Below, piece by piece: positions 35,105-44,309 of a stretch of DNA of 64,000 nt. Source of the DNA: Streptomyces gilvus (GTDB lineage: Bacteria > Actinomycetota > Actinomycetes > Streptomycetales > Streptomycetaceae); contig NZ_JAKWBE010000007.1 of assembly GCF_022513565.1 (NCBI RefSeq), positions 1 through 64,000 on the forward strand. Reading direction: 5' to 3'. The position numbers and the translations under genes are program-made. How positions within the stretch are numbered: the stretch's first letter is position 1; the number at the start of each line of letters is the position of its first letter. Under the pieces are notes generated by a model that saw nothing but the letters and a program-made list of their open reading frames with translations, was not told where the DNA came from and did not search any database.

Positions 35105-36202
35105 TCAGCCCTTGGTCGTGCACTTCGGCAGGGCGGCGGTGTCACCGCTGCGGATGTCCTTCAGGGCGGCGAGGGCGTCCGCGATGGTGTTCACCTTGAC
35201 CAGCCTGAGCCCGCCGGGGGTGTCCTTGGCGGCGGCGGCGCAGTTCTCCGCCGGGGTCAGGAAGTACTGGGCGCCCTTGCTGCGCGCGCCGACGGTCTTC
35301 ATCTCGATGCCGCCGATCGGGCCGACCGTGCCGCTGTCGTCGATGGTGCCGGTGCCGGCCACGAACTTGCCGCCGGTGAGATCGCCCGGAGTGAGCTTGT
35401 CGTAGATGCCGAGGGCGAACATCAGACCGGCGCTGGGGCCGCCGACGTCGGCGAGCTTGATGTCGATCGAGAACGGGAACGTGTGGTCGGTCCCCGCCGA
35501 GATCCCCACGATGGCCCGCTTCGGGTCGGCGTCGTCCGAGGTGGCGGTCTTGATCGTGATGTCCTCGGTCCTGGTCGCCGTCTTGTTCGCCTTCTCGGCG
35601 GCGGCCTGGTCCTTCGCGGGCACCACGGTGAAGACGACGTTCTGGCCGGGCTGGTGCTTGGTCACCAGCTTCGCCACGTCCGTGGGCTGCTTGACGGCGG
35701 TGCCGTCCACGGCCTTGATGACGTCACCGGCGTGCAGTCGGCCCTCGGCCGGCGAGTCCTTCACCACGGTCGAGACGATCACCCACGACTTCACCGGGAT
35801 GTTCAGCTCCTTCAGGGCGGCGACCTTGGCGCTCTCCTGGGACTGGCTGAACTCCTCGGCGTTCTCCTGGGTCGACTGCTCCTCGGTCTTGCCGTTCGGG
35901 TAGAGCGTGTCGTGCGGCACGACCTTGTAGTCGTGCGCCAGCCACCCGTAGACGGCCTCCACGAGGTTCATCCGGTAGTCGGCGCTGGTGACCCGCACCG
36001 TGGTCATGTTCAGATGCCCGCTCGCCGCGTACGTCTTGTGCCCGGAGATCTGCAGCACCGGCTCGCCGTCGTGGTCCCCCAGCGTGTTCACGGTGGGCCC
36101 GGGGGACATCTCCGAGTACGGCACGGGGATGAAGACTCCCGCGCACAGGAGCGCGATCAGCATCAGGGTGGAGGCGAGCATCGTCGCGGTGCGGCGTGGC
36201 AT
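35105..36202 (-). CDS. Membrane-anchored PDZ / Lon-type protease (YlbL-like)
   Basis: This 365-aa protein has one N-terminal transmembrane anchor (about 8-27), an extracytoplasmic PDZ domain (about 150-215: VKDSPAEGRLHAGDVIKAVDGTAV) and a C-terminal S16 Lon-type proteolytic domain. The catalytic serine lies in ADVGGPSAGLMFALGIYD and the lysine in PIGGIEMKTVGARSKGA. It is the actinobacterial YlbL-like secreted/anchored protease. Likely role is envelope protein quality control; the substrate is unknown. Confidence 0.9.
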   Translation of the reverse strand: MPRRTATMLASTLMLIALLCAGVFIPVPYSEMSPGPTVNTLGDHDGEPVLQISGHKTYAASGHLNMTTVRVTSADYRMNLVEAVYGWLAHDYKVVPHDTLYPNGKTEEQSTQENAEEFSQSQESAKVAALKELNIPVKSWVIVSTVVKDSPAEGRLHAGDVIKAVDGTAVKQPTDVAKLVTKHQPGQNVVFTVVPAKDQAAAEKANKTATRTEDITIKTATSDDADPKRAIVGISAGTDHTFPFSIDIKLADVGGPSAGLMFALGIYDKLTPGDLTGGKFVAGTGTIDDSGTVGPIGGIEMKTVGARSKGAQYFLTPAENCAAAAKDTPGGLRLVKVNTIADALAALKDIRSGDTAALPKCTTKG

Positions 36203-36253
36203 GCCAAGACAGTACGGGACGAGGCTGTCAGCGCACCGTCAGCCCCACCCCTG

Positions 36254-36418
36254 TCATGTACCGGAGTGGGACTTCTCCATGGCCTCGCGGAAGCGCGCGT
36301 ACCCGTCGAGCTCGGGTCCGTCGCTGCGCACCTTCCGGGTCCGGTTGGCCCAGGTGCCCCACAGGCCGGCGACGATCCCGGCCGTCAGCGGAATCAACAA
36401 CCAGACGAGCGCTCCCAT
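36254..36418 (-). CDS. Small membrane protein of 54 aa
   Basis: This short gene reads MGALVWLLIPLTAGIVAGLW and then a basic, polar tail ending AMEKSHSGT. A GGGAGG sits 5 bases before ATG 36418, one clear transmembrane helix spans residues 3-22, and codon use shows the expected third-position GC. It lies 52 bp upstream of the PDZ-Lon gene on the same strand, so it may be co-transcribed with the protease and could be a small partner. No function is known to me. Confidence 0.72.
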   Translation of the reverse strand: MGALVWLLIPLTAGIVAGLWGTWANRTRKVRSDGPELDGYARFREAMEKSHSGT

Positions 36419-36595
36419 GCCGACCTCCCAACCCCGGTGAGCGACCGCAACAACTGACTGATCAGCAGATTAGCCGTCCGCACTGACAACGCTCACGGCA
36501 GGGGTGCGGTTACGCAACCGCAGGACCGGCGAAGGGGTTTCAGCAGGCGCCGACCCGCCCTCCCGTCACCCGACCACCACCCCTCAACGACGGCG

Positions 36596-37054
36596 CTACG
36601 CGCCGACCCATTCGTCTGTACCGTCGGAGAAGGTCTGGTGCTTCCAGATCGGCACCTCGTGCTTGAGATCGTCGATCAGCTTGCGGCAGGCGTCGAAGGC
36701 CTCGCCCCGGTGCGGGCACGAAACGGCGACGACGACGGCGAGATCGCCCACCCGGAGGTCGCCGACCCGGTGAACGGCGGCGAGCGCCCGCACCGGGTAC
36801 TCCGCGACGACCTTCTCGGCGATCCGCCGCATCTCGGCCTCCGCACTCGGGTGGCACGAGTATCCGAGCCGGTCTACGTCGGCGCCCCCGTCGTGGTTCC
36901 GCACGGTCCCCACGAACAGCGCCGTACCGCCGACGGCGTCGTCGCCGACAGCCCGGAAGACCTCGTCGACGGAGAGCGGGGTCTCCCGGATGCCGATGAG
37001 CTTGACGGGGTCGCCCGCGGCCCGCTCACCGGGATGGTCGTAAGTGGGTGCCAT
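36596..37054 (-). CDS. moaE: Molybdopterin synthase catalytic subunit
   Basis: This 152-aa MoaE transfers sulfur from thiocarboxylated MoaD into precursor Z to make molybdopterin. Family motifs are GTALFVGTVRNHDGGADVDRL, VHRVGDLRVGDLAVVVAVSCPHR and KHEVPIWKHQTFSDG, the last carrying the conserved active-site lysines. ATG 37054 is chosen over a longer frame because it begins right before the conserved region. No other molybdenum cofactor genes are adjacent. Confidence 0.92.
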   Translation of the reverse strand: MAPTYDHPGERAAGDPVKLIGIRETPLSVDEVFRAVGDDAVGGTALFVGTVRNHDGGADVDRLGYSCHPSAEAEMRRIAEKVVAEYPVRALAAVHRVGDLRVGDLAVVVAVSCPHRGEAFDACRKLIDDLKHEVPIWKHQTFSDGTDEWVGA

Positions 37055-37153
37055 ACGTCCATCGTGCCTCACGCGTGTGACAGCGAGGAATGCGACGTTC
37101 ACCACGCACACGCGCGTGCCCTCTTGGAGCCTCCTACAGCGTGTGGACCTGTC

Positions 37154-38266
37154 TCAGATCCGCCGCCGCGCCTTCCGGGCCCGCCGCACCACCGCCGCCG
37201 CGCCCAGCAGGGCCACCGTCGCGCCCGCGGCGCCCGCCGCCGTCGCGTCCTTGCGCCCGAGCCGCCGTCCGGCGACCGTGTGCCGGCCGGAGACCTCCTC
37301 CAGCAGCTCCGCGAGCACCTCCTCGTTGGTCCACTGCGGCCGCCACCCGGCGTCGTGCAGCCGGCTCCCGCTCACCACCCATGGGTACATCGTGTACGCC
37401 AGGTCCCCCGCCGGGGACGGCGTCAGCCCGATCCGGTGCAGCCGGGCCGCGGCGCCCAGCGCCACCGCGGAGGGCAGCTCCATCCGCCGGATCCCGCTGA
37501 GCTCCTCGACCTCCTCCTGCTCCAGCCAGCCGTCGCACCCCACGGCGAGTTCCCCGTCCACCTTCTCCAGGACGGCGTACTCCAGGGCGCCGCACAGGTC
37601 CTCGACGTGGCAGAACTGCCACGCGGGCCTCGATCCCGCGACGACGAGCAGCCGCGGCGACTCGAAGTACCGCGTCAACGCGGTGTCGGTCCCGCCCACC
37701 AGCACCGCGGGCCGCACCACGGTGACGTTGAGCCCGGGATGCGCGCGTGGCGCGCGCCGCGCGAGCCGCTCGATCTCCAGGAGGTCGCCCACACCGGTGG
37801 CCTCGGCGGTGGCGCGCAGCTCCGCGTCCTCCGACAGCGGCAGCTCGTTGTCCTCCAGCGCGCCGTACACCATCGCGGAGGTGCACAGCACGACCCGGTG
37901 GACGCCGGCCGCCGCCGCGGCGGTCAGCACGGTCTGCGTCCCCCGGACGTTGTACGCCGTCCGGGCGGCGGGATCGCTCTCCAGGTCGAGGTCGAGCGCC
38001 AGGTGCACCACGACGTCCGCGCCGCGCAGCTTGTCCGCGATGGCCGGATCCCGCACGTCCAGGATGTGCCACTGGGCCGCCGCGCACTCGCCGCGCCGCT
38101 CGTCGATGGCGACGACCTGCTTGATCTCCTCCGACGCGGCGAGCCGCTCGGTGAGCAGCGCCCCGATACCGGACGCGGCACCGGTGACCGCGACGACGGG
38201 TCCGCGTAGGGTCGGCGGGGTTGACTCGTTTCGCGCTGCGCGAACCTGCGGATCTGGGGAACTCAC
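37154..38266 (-). CDS. NAD-dependent epimerase/dehydratase (extended SDR)
   Basis: This 370-aa extended short-chain dehydrogenase has the nucleotide-binding motif TGAASGIGALL (about 24-34), DVRDPA and a substrate-loop VLCTSAMVYGALEDN. The tyrosine is in that segment, but the usual YxxxK spacing is unclear. The C-terminal 45 residues form a hydrophobic helix followed by an Arg-rich tail, which could anchor the protein to the membrane. GTG 38266 with GGAG upstream is preferred; the frame runs 32 codons further. The substrate is unknown. Confidence 0.85.
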   Translation of the reverse strand: MSSPDPQVRAARNESTPPTLRGPVVAVTGAASGIGALLTERLAASEEIKQVVAIDERRGECAAAQWHILDVRDPAIADKLRGADVVVHLALDLDLESDPAARTAYNVRGTQTVLTAAAAAGVHRVVLCTSAMVYGALEDNELPLSEDAELRATAEATGVGDLLEIERLARRAPRAHPGLNVTVVRPAVLVGGTDTALTRYFESPRLLVVAGSRPAWQFCHVEDLCGALEYAVLEKVDGELAVGCDGWLEQEEVEELSGIRRMELPSAVALGAAARLHRIGLTPSPAGDLAYTMYPWVVSGSRLHDAGWRPQWTNEEVLAELLEEVSGRHTVAGRRLGRKDATAAGAAGATVALLGAAAVVRRARKARRRI

Positions 38267-38458
38267 CGGGCGTCTCCAGCGGTTGTCTTCAGTACGAGCG
38301 CGCTTGAGGCGTCCGTACCAGGTGGCATCCATCCTGCCGCAGGCGAAGAGTCGGCGAAGCACCGAGGCCCGAACCGCCCATGGTGTCTACGCTGGGTGGT
38401 GTTATCGGGCAGTCGTGCCGTCGGAGACAACCGGCGGCCTTAGCAGCCGAGGAATCCC

Positions 38459-39883
38459 GTGAGTGACACCCCATTCGGATTCGGCCTTCCGCCGGAGGAG
38501 CCGGAAGACGGCGACGAGGGCAAGAAGAAGGACCAGGAGAGCGGCGGTGGTCAGGGCCCGGCCAACCCGTTCGGTTTCGGCGGGCTGCCCGGCGCCGGGG
38601 GCTTTGGCGGCCCCGGTGCGGACAATCCGCTCGCTGCCATGTTCGGTTCGCTGAACCCCACCGACCTGGGCGCCGCCTTCCAGCAGCTGGGCCAGATGCT
38701 CTCGTACGAGGGCGGCCCGGTGAACTGGGACATGGCCAAGCAGATCGCCCGCCAGACCGTCTCCCAGGGCACCTCGGACGGCGTGAAGGACACGAGCGTC
38801 GGCCCCGCCGAGCGCAACGCCGTCCAGGAGGCCGTCCGCCTCGCCGACCTGTGGCTGGACGACGCGACGTCCCTGCCGTCCGGCGCAGGCTCCGCGGTGG
38901 CCTGGTCCCGCGCGGAGTGGGTCGAGGCGACCCTGCCGGCCTGGAAGGAGCTCGTCGACCCGGTCGCGGAGCGCGTGGGCGCGGCCATGGGTGACGTCCT
39001 GCCGGAGGAGATGCAGGCCATGGCGGGCCCGCTGATCGGCATGATGCGCTCGATGGGCGGCGCCATGTTCGGTACGCAGATCGGGCAGGCCGTCGGCGTG
39101 CTCGCGGGCGAGGTCGTCGGTTCCACCGATGTCGGCCTGCCGCTCGGCCCGGCCGGCAAGGCGGCGCTGCTGCCGGTGAACATCGAGTCGTTCGGCAAGG
39201 ACCTGGGCGTGCCCAAGGAGGAGGTGCGGCTGTATCTCGCCCTGCGCGAGGCCGCCCACCAGCGCCTCTTCGCGCACGTGCCGTGGCTGCGCGGACACCT
39301 GTTCGGCGCCGTGGACGGGTACGCGCGCGGGATCAAGGTCGACACGGCCAAGCTCGAGGACGTGGTCGGCCAGTTCGACCCGCAGAATCCGGAGCAGCTG
39401 CAGGACGCCCTCCAGCAGGGCATGTTCCAGCCGGAGGACACGCCCGAGCAGAAGGCGGCCCTGGCCCGTCTGGAGACGGCTCTGGCGCTCGTCGAGGGCT
39501 GGGTGGACGCGGTGGTGCACGCGGCCGCGAAACCCCGTCTGTCGTCCGCCGACGCCCTGCGCGAGACCCTGCGCCGCCGCCGTGCGACGGGCGGCCCGGC
39601 CGAGCAGACGTTCGCCACGCTGATCGGCCTGGAGCTGCGCCCGCGCAGGCTGCGGGACGCCTCGCGTCTGTGGGCCTCGCTGACCGACGCGCGCGGGGTG
39701 GACGGCCGCGACGCCCTGTGGTCCCACCCGGACATGCTGCCGACGGCCTCCGACCTGGACGACCCGGACGGCTTCGTCCACCGCGAGCAGCTGGACTTCT
39801 CCGAGCTGGACAGGATGCTGGGCGAGGCGGCGGACGGCTCCGCCGGGAAGCCGGACCTGAAGAAGGACGACGACGCCGAGTGA
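38459..39883 (+). CDS. DUF2342/zincin_2 family putative zinc-dependent metalloprotease
   Basis: This 474-aa protein begins with a Gly/Pro-rich N-terminus. The conserved family core has WSRAEWVEATLPAWKELVDPVAERVGAAM, GGAMFGTQIGQAVGVLAGEVVGSTDVGLPLG and LREAAHQRLFAHVPWLR, where the EAAHQR segment is the proposed zincin-like metal site. Members were earlier called coenzyme F420 biosynthesis-associated, but activity is unproven. GAGGA precedes GTG 38459. The stop overlaps the Nudix gene start by GTGA. Confidence 0.87.
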   Translation: MSDTPFGFGLPPEEPEDGDEGKKKDQESGGGQGPANPFGFGGLPGAGGFGGPGADNPLAAMFGSLNPTDLGAAFQQLGQMLSYEGGPVNWDMAKQIARQTVSQGTSDGVKDTSVGPAERNAVQEAVRLADLWLDDATSLPSGAGSAVAWSRAEWVEATLPAWKELVDPVAERVGAAMGDVLPEEMQAMAGPLIGMMRSMGGAMFGTQIGQAVGVLAGEVVGSTDVGLPLGPAGKAALLPVNIESFGKDLGVPKEEVRLYLALREAAHQRLFAHVPWLRGHLFGAVDGYARGIKVDTAKLEDVVGQFDPQNPEQLQDALQQGMFQPEDTPEQKAALARLETALALVEGWVDAVVHAAAKPRLSSADALRETLRRRRATGGPAEQTFATLIGLELRPRRLRDASRLWASLTDARGVDGRDALWSHPDMLPTASDLDDPDGFVHREQLDFSELDRMLGEAADGSAGKPDLKKDDDAE

Positions 39884-40401
39884 GCCTGTACGACGACGCG
39901 GTCCTCGTCCTGAAGGGGTACGAGGACCAGGAAGAGCTGCGCCAGGCCTATCTGGATCATCTGGCGGCTCACCCGGACGGTCTGTGGAAGGCGTGCCACG
40001 CGGGTCACATCACGGCGAGCGCCCTGGTGATCGACCCCTCGCGCGAGCGCGTCCTGCTGACGCTGCACCGCAAGCTGCGGATGTGGCTGCAGATGGGCGG
40101 CCACTGCGAGCCGCAGGACACGTCGCTGGAGGCGGCGGCCCTGCGGGAGGCGACGGAGGAGTCCGGTGTCACCGGGCTGACGCTGCTGCCGGGCGGCCCG
40201 GTCCGCCTGGACCGGCACCCCATCCCGGCGCCGTGTCACTGGCACTTCGACGTGCAGTACGCCGTCCTGGCCCCGCCGGAGGCGGACGTCACGGTCAGCG
40301 ACGAGTCGCTGGACGTCAGATGGTTCCCGTACGGCGAGGTCGCGGACGTCGCCGACGAGTCCGTCGTACGCCTGCTCGAAGCGGCGCGCGCCAGACTGTG
40401 A
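39880..40401 (+). CDS. Nudix hydrolase
   Basis: This 173-aa Nudix enzyme has the box GGHCEPQDTSLEAAALREATEESG (about 66-89), where R, E and the paired E residues supply metal binding. The first conserved glutamate is displaced, as in a recognised actinobacterial subfamily. GHITASALVID and CHWHFDVQYAV strands flank it. It hydrolyses a nucleoside diphosphate linked to an unknown group. The GTG start overlaps the upstream stop. A clear terminator follows 5 bp later. Confidence 0.9.
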   Translation: MSLYDDAVLVLKGYEDQEELRQAYLDHLAAHPDGLWKACHAGHITASALVIDPSRERVLLTLHRKLRMWLQMGGHCEPQDTSLEAAALREATEESGVTGLTLLPGGPVRLDRHPIPAPCHWHFDVQYAVLAPPEADVTVSDESLDVRWFPYGEVADVADESVVRLLEAARARL

Positions 40402-40405
40402 ACGT

Positions 40406-40438
40406 GTAAGGGGCGCCCGCTTGGTGGGCGCCCCTTAC
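40406..40438. terminator. Intrinsic terminator, bidirectional
   Basis: A perfect 13-bp stem GTAAGGGGCGCCC/GGGCGCCCCTTAC with a 7-base loop lies between the Nudix gene and the convergent AIM24 gene. Confidence 0.87.
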
Positions 40439-40455
40439 GTCTGTTTTCCGGACGC

Positions 40456-41211
40456 TCAGCTCCAGACGTTCCCCTGGTTCTGCGCCCGCGCCCCGTGCTG
40501 CCCCATGCCGTACTGCGCGGCGAGGCCCTGCCCGATCTGCGCGTTCTGCGGCGGCAGCAGTTCGCTCGGCTGGACCAGCGCGTAGCCGCTGCCCATGAAG
40601 CTGAGCTCCCAGCCCTCACCGGTGTTGCCGCGGCGCCGCCACACCCCGGAGGAGTGCGTCTGTGCCTGCATCTGCACCCGCAGCCCGGTCGACCAGGCGA
40701 CGATGGCGTCGGCGTCGCAGTTGACGTACTTGTCGGGCGTCACCTGCATCATCAGGGGCGCCCCCGAGGTCATCAGGGCGACCTTGCCGCGGCCGGTGAT
40801 GTTGAGCTGGTACTTCCCCGAGCCGGAGATGCCGTAGAGGCTGTCCACGGCGATGACCTCGTGGTGCAGCGAGGAGTCCATCGCGAGGACGTAGGAGCTG
40901 TCGACGGTGAGGCCGTCCTGCTCGACGTCCACCACATGGATGTGCTGGGCGAGGTTGGCGAAGTAGACCGTCCCCTGCCCGTGGCAGCGCATCAGGCTCA
41001 GGCCCTCGCCGGTGTACGCACGCGCGCGTGCCTGCTGGTTGCTCTGGTACTCGGCGTCGAACTCGACGAGCCCCTGGTAGGCGACCATGGTGCCCTTGCG
41101 GGCGAGGATGTCGTCCTGGCCCTGCAGGGCGACGCGCAGCAGCTGCTTGTTCTGCAGGCTGTAGCGCTCCTGGGACTGCGAGTCGTTGAAGGCGAAAAGC
41201 GGACTCTGCAT
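40456..41211 (-). CDS. AIM24 family protein (third of three)
   Basis: This 251-aa AIM24-family protein is a beta-solenoid/TRAP-like fold with repeated strands such as VAYQGLVEFDAEYQ, CHGQGTVYFANLAQHIHVVDVE and ITGRGKVALMTSG. Its C-terminus contains an extra GLAAQYGMGQHGARAQNQGN tail. Eukaryotic AIM24 is linked to mitochondrial inner-membrane organisation; bacterial members are uncharacterised. It ends the TerD-AIM24 unit, 18 bp downstream of its paralogue. Confidence 0.85.
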   Translation of the reverse strand: MQSPLFAFNDSQSQERYSLQNKQLLRVALQGQDDILARKGTMVAYQGLVEFDAEYQSNQQARARAYTGEGLSLMRCHGQGTVYFANLAQHIHVVDVEQDGLTVDSSYVLAMDSSLHHEVIAVDSLYGISGSGKYQLNITGRGKVALMTSGAPLMMQVTPDKYVNCDADAIVAWSTGLRVQMQAQTHSSGVWRRRGNTGEGWELSFMGSGYALVQPSELLPPQNAQIGQGLAAQYGMGQHGARAQNQGNVWS

Positions 41212-41229
41212 GGCGTTTCTGGCTCCCCC

Positions 41230-41910
41230 TCAGCCCCGGAACCGCAGGCGGTCGGTGCTGTCCTCACTGGGCTGGACGACGACGATGCCCTGACCGGAGA
41301 AGGCCATCTGGTAGGCCTCGCCGCTGCCGCGGCCGATCAGCGACTGCGCCTTGAAGCTGCGCTTGCCCTTCACCTTGAGGTTCGGGGACCAGGCGACGAG
41401 CGCGTCCGGGTCGACGTACGTCTCGTCCTCGCCGCCGCCGCAGTCGACGACGATCGGCTTGCCCCGGGAGGTCAGCGCGACCCAGCCCTGCCCGGAGATC
41501 CTCGTGTTCCACAGGCCCTGCCCGGCGAACTTCGCGAGCCCCTTGACCCGCTCCACGCCCCAGGTGAGGTGGGCGTCGAAGGCGAGCAGGTTGGTGGCGT
41601 TGACGGAGATCCCGTCGCCGTTGAGGTTGATGACGACGACGTTGGCGCCGTAGTCGGCGAGGTAGAGCAGTCCGTCGCCGGAGCACTTCATCAGGGGCGC
41701 GCCCTCGCCGGTGATCCAGTCCCGGGCGATCTGGCGCACGGCCGGCGGGTTGGGCTCGTACTGGATGAAGCCCTCGTAGGCGATCATCGAGCCCACGCGC
41801 GCGAAGAGGTCCTGTCCGGTCTGCATGGCGACCTTGAGCATGTGGTCGCCGTGGGTGTCCATACGGGCGGTGACGGGTGCGGGGGCGAAGCCCGCGAGCG
41901 GCTGGTTCAT
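41230..41910 (-). CDS. AIM24 family protein (second of three)
   Basis: This 226-aa paralogue has segments VGSMIAYEGFIQYEPNPP, CSGDGLLYLADYGANVVVINLNGDGI and ISGQGWVALTSRGKPIVVDCGGGEDETYVDPDALVAWSP. The cysteine and repeated glycine-aromatic strands match the other two copies. ATG 41910 lies 11 bp after the TerD-AIM24 stop, so the three genes share a transcript. No enzyme motif is present. Confidence 0.85.
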   Translation of the reverse strand: MNQPLAGFAPAPVTARMDTHGDHMLKVAMQTGQDLFARVGSMIAYEGFIQYEPNPPAVRQIARDWITGEGAPLMKCSGDGLLYLADYGANVVVINLNGDGISVNATNLLAFDAHLTWGVERVKGLAKFAGQGLWNTRISGQGWVALTSRGKPIVVDCGGGEDETYVDPDALVAWSPNLKVKGKRSFKAQSLIGRGSGEAYQMAFSGQGIVVVQPSEDSTDRLRFRG

Positions 41911-41921
41911 GACGGGCTCCC

Positions 41922-43601
41922 TCAGACCTCGTACGGCTGGACGACGATGAAGTTGCCGGGGGCGCCCCGGAACTGCAGGTTGACGCTCTCCCCGGTGTCG
42001 CCGGGATAGGCGTTGCGCCGCATCCGGACCTGGCTGGAGACGATCACCTGGGCGGCCGCCGACCAGGCGACCACGGCGTTGGCGTCGGCGAACGTGGTGG
42101 GCGTGACCGGCAGCACCACGGGCGTGCCGTGCGTCTTGACCACGAGCGTGCCCGTGCCCTGGAACTGCATCGTGAACAGCGCGCCCCCGGGGATGCCGTG
42201 TCCCTCGATGCGGCGGACCTCGTACTGGAGGCTCTCGTCGAAGGCGAGGACGTTCTCGGCGGACACGCAGATCGCGTCGCCCTGGAGTTCGACCGGGTGC
42301 AGATGGGTGGAGCTCTCGGCGAGGAAGACCTGCCCCTGGCCGGTGCAGCGCATCAGCTGCATCTCCTGGCCGGTCGCGCCGCCCACGACCCGGCCCATGA
42401 TGCCGGCGCCCTTGTAGGCGAAGTCGACCTTGCCCTGGTAGAGCACCATGCTGCCCTGACGCGCGAGCACGGGCTGGCCGCCGACGCCGAGGTCGACACG
42501 GATCAGCTTGCTGTTCTGCGACGTCCAGCGCTGCCCGGTGGGCGTCTCCTTGAACTTCTGCAGCGCGGCCCCGACACCGGCACCACCCTGGGGAGCGCCC
42601 TGTGGGACGCCGTACGCCTGCTGTCCCGGGATCTGCCCGAAGGGGGGCTGCTGGCCATAGCCCGGGGGCTGGGTCGGCTGGCCGTAACCGGGAGGCGGGG
42701 CGGGCGTCTGGGGGGCCGGCGGCTGTCCGTAGCCGGGCGGCGGCGGGGCGGTCTGGCCGGGAGGCTGTCCGTAGGGCTGCTGTTGGGGCGGCTGGCCGTA
42801 AGGCGCGGGCGCAGGTGCCGGGGGCGGGACCGGGGCGACGCCGGGCGGGCTCATGGGCGCGACGATGGTGGGCGCGGCGTGCACGTCCGGGGCGGGAGCC
42901 GGCGCGGGGGGCGGCGGGGTCGACCCCGGGGGCGGCGCGAAGCCCTGGGCGGGCTGCGGGGCCGGGGCGGGCGCGGGGGCTGGCGTTGCCGGTGCGGCGA
43001 ACGCGGGCGGGGCGAAGCCGGGGGCCGCGCCGGTCTGCGGCTGCTGCGGCGCGGGCGCCGCGGGCGTCTCCTCCTCCATGACCTCGCCGCCGAAGTTCTT
43101 CAGCAGCGCCTCCAGGCCGCCGTCGAAGCCCTGTCCGACGGCCGCGAACCGCCACACGTCCTTCAGGTAGAAGTCACCGAGCATCACGGCCCGCTCGGTG
43201 GAGAACTCCGAGCCGTTGAAGGAGTAGCGGGCCACCTCCTCGCCGCCCGCGACGATGCGGATGTATCCGGGGGCGATCTGCGACATCTGCCCGGCGCCGT
43301 CGAGCGTCGCCGTGAAGGACAGCTTCTGGATCTGCGGCGGGATCCTGTCGAGCGTGATCCGGAAGGACTCCGTGTCACCGGCCTGGGCGCCCAGGAGCTG
43401 GATGGACTCCTCGGGGGACTTCGGCTGGTTGAAGAACACGAAGTAGCGGTCGTCCGAGAGCCGTTCGTCGGCGTCGAGGCCGAAGCAGCTGATGTCGAAC
43501 GTCAGTCCGGGGCCGCTGATCTGCACGCCTACGTACAGATCGGTGCCCGCGGTGAGGTCACTGATCCTGGCCTTGTGGCCGCGTTGGAATTCCCTGGCCA
43601 T
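41922..43601 (-). CDS. TerD-domain / AIM24-domain fusion protein
   Basis: This 559-aa protein joins three parts. A TerD domain covers about 1-170 (LYVGVQISGPGLTFDISCFGLDADERLSDDRYFVFFNQPKSPEESI, GYIRIVAGGEEVARYSFNG). A Pro/Gly/Gln-rich flexible linker follows (about 175-345, many GYGQPP-type repeats). An AIM24 domain closes the protein (about 355-555). TerD proteins bind calcium and belong to tellurite-resistance and stress signalling systems, in which AIM24-like partners also occur. ATG 43601 is preferred; 22 more codons are open upstream. It heads the three-gene operon. Confidence 0.88.
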   Translation of the reverse strand: MAREFQRGHKARISDLTAGTDLYVGVQISGPGLTFDISCFGLDADERLSDDRYFVFFNQPKSPEESIQLLGAQAGDTESFRITLDRIPPQIQKLSFTATLDGAGQMSQIAPGYIRIVAGGEEVARYSFNGSEFSTERAVMLGDFYLKDVWRFAAVGQGFDGGLEALLKNFGGEVMEEETPAAPAPQQPQTGAAPGFAPPAFAAPATPAPAPAPAPQPAQGFAPPPGSTPPPPAPAPAPDVHAAPTIVAPMSPPGVAPVPPPAPAPAPYGQPPQQQPYGQPPGQTAPPPPGYGQPPAPQTPAPPPGYGQPTQPPGYGQQPPFGQIPGQQAYGVPQGAPQGGAGVGAALQKFKETPTGQRWTSQNSKLIRVDLGVGGQPVLARQGSMVLYQGKVDFAYKGAGIMGRVVGGATGQEMQLMRCTGQGQVFLAESSTHLHPVELQGDAICVSAENVLAFDESLQYEVRRIEGHGIPGGALFTMQFQGTGTLVVKTHGTPVVLPVTPTTFADANAVVAWSAAAQVIVSSQVRMRRNAYPGDTGESVNLQFRGAPGNFIVVQPYEV

Positions 43602-43712
43602 GCGTAACGACCGTCCCCCATCCCGAATGTGAGTGCGTCGCGCCAGGCTAACGGCTAACTCCGACACCGGAAGAAGTCGGTACAGACCCGGTACACAAGA
43701 CCAGGAGAGTGC

Positions 43713-44309
43713 TCACTCGTCGCGGGTGGGCGGAGCATGCGGCAACCGGTCGGCGGCGACCACCCCTTCGAGGTAGCCCCGGGCCCGTTCGGTGCGTGGA
43801 TAGGCGTCCAGGAGCCGCCAGAACCGGGGCCCGTGGCCGGGCACGAGCAGATGCGCGAGCTCATGCAGCAGGACGTAGTCGATGACGTACTCGGGCATGC
43901 CCTGCAGCCGGTGGGAGAGACGGATGCTCCCCTCGGCGGGGGTGCACGACCCCCAGCGGGTGTTCTGGTTGGTGACCCAGCGCACGGAGGCGGGCCGGGC
44001 CCGGCCGTCGAAGTACTGCGCGGACAGCCGCGTGGCCCGCTCGGTCAGCTCGTCGTCACCGAGAACCCGCTTGCTCTCCTGGGCGGCCAGCTTGTCGAGC
44101 ATGACGCTGACCCAGCGCTGCTCCTCCGCCTCGGACATCCGGGCGGGGATGAGCACGACGGTGCGATCGCCCTCGCGGTACGCGGAGACCGTCCGGCGGC
44201 GCCGGGTGCTTCTACGGACCTCGATCGGGCTCGCCCCCGAGCCGCTCGGCGGCTGGCTCGTCGTGCTGCGCTGTGGTGCTCCGGCGCGGTGCAGTGGGTC
44301 GGCGGACAC
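43713..44309 (-). CDS. YgjP/SprT-like M48-type zinc metallopeptidase
   Basis: This 198-aa putative metallopeptidase carries RWGSCTPAEGSIRLSHRLQ, then HELAHLLVPGHGPRFWRLLD, which has two histidines and the catalytic glutamate of HExxH with the third histidine in GHG. This is the YgjP (DUF45) family. An Arg-rich N-terminus (RRSTRRRRTVSAYREGD) is present. Substrate unknown. GTG 44309 starts the gene on the minus strand; the 278-bp gap to the divergent ThiF-like gene holds both promoters. Confidence 0.88.
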   Translation of the reverse strand: MSADPLHRAGAPQRSTTSQPPSGSGASPIEVRRSTRRRRTVSAYREGDRTVVLIPARMSEAEEQRWVSVMLDKLAAQESKRVLGDDELTERATRLSAQYFDGRARPASVRWVTNQNTRWGSCTPAEGSIRLSHRLQGMPEYVIDYVLLHELAHLLVPGHGPRFWRLLDAYPRTERARGYLEGVVAADRLPHAPPTRDE

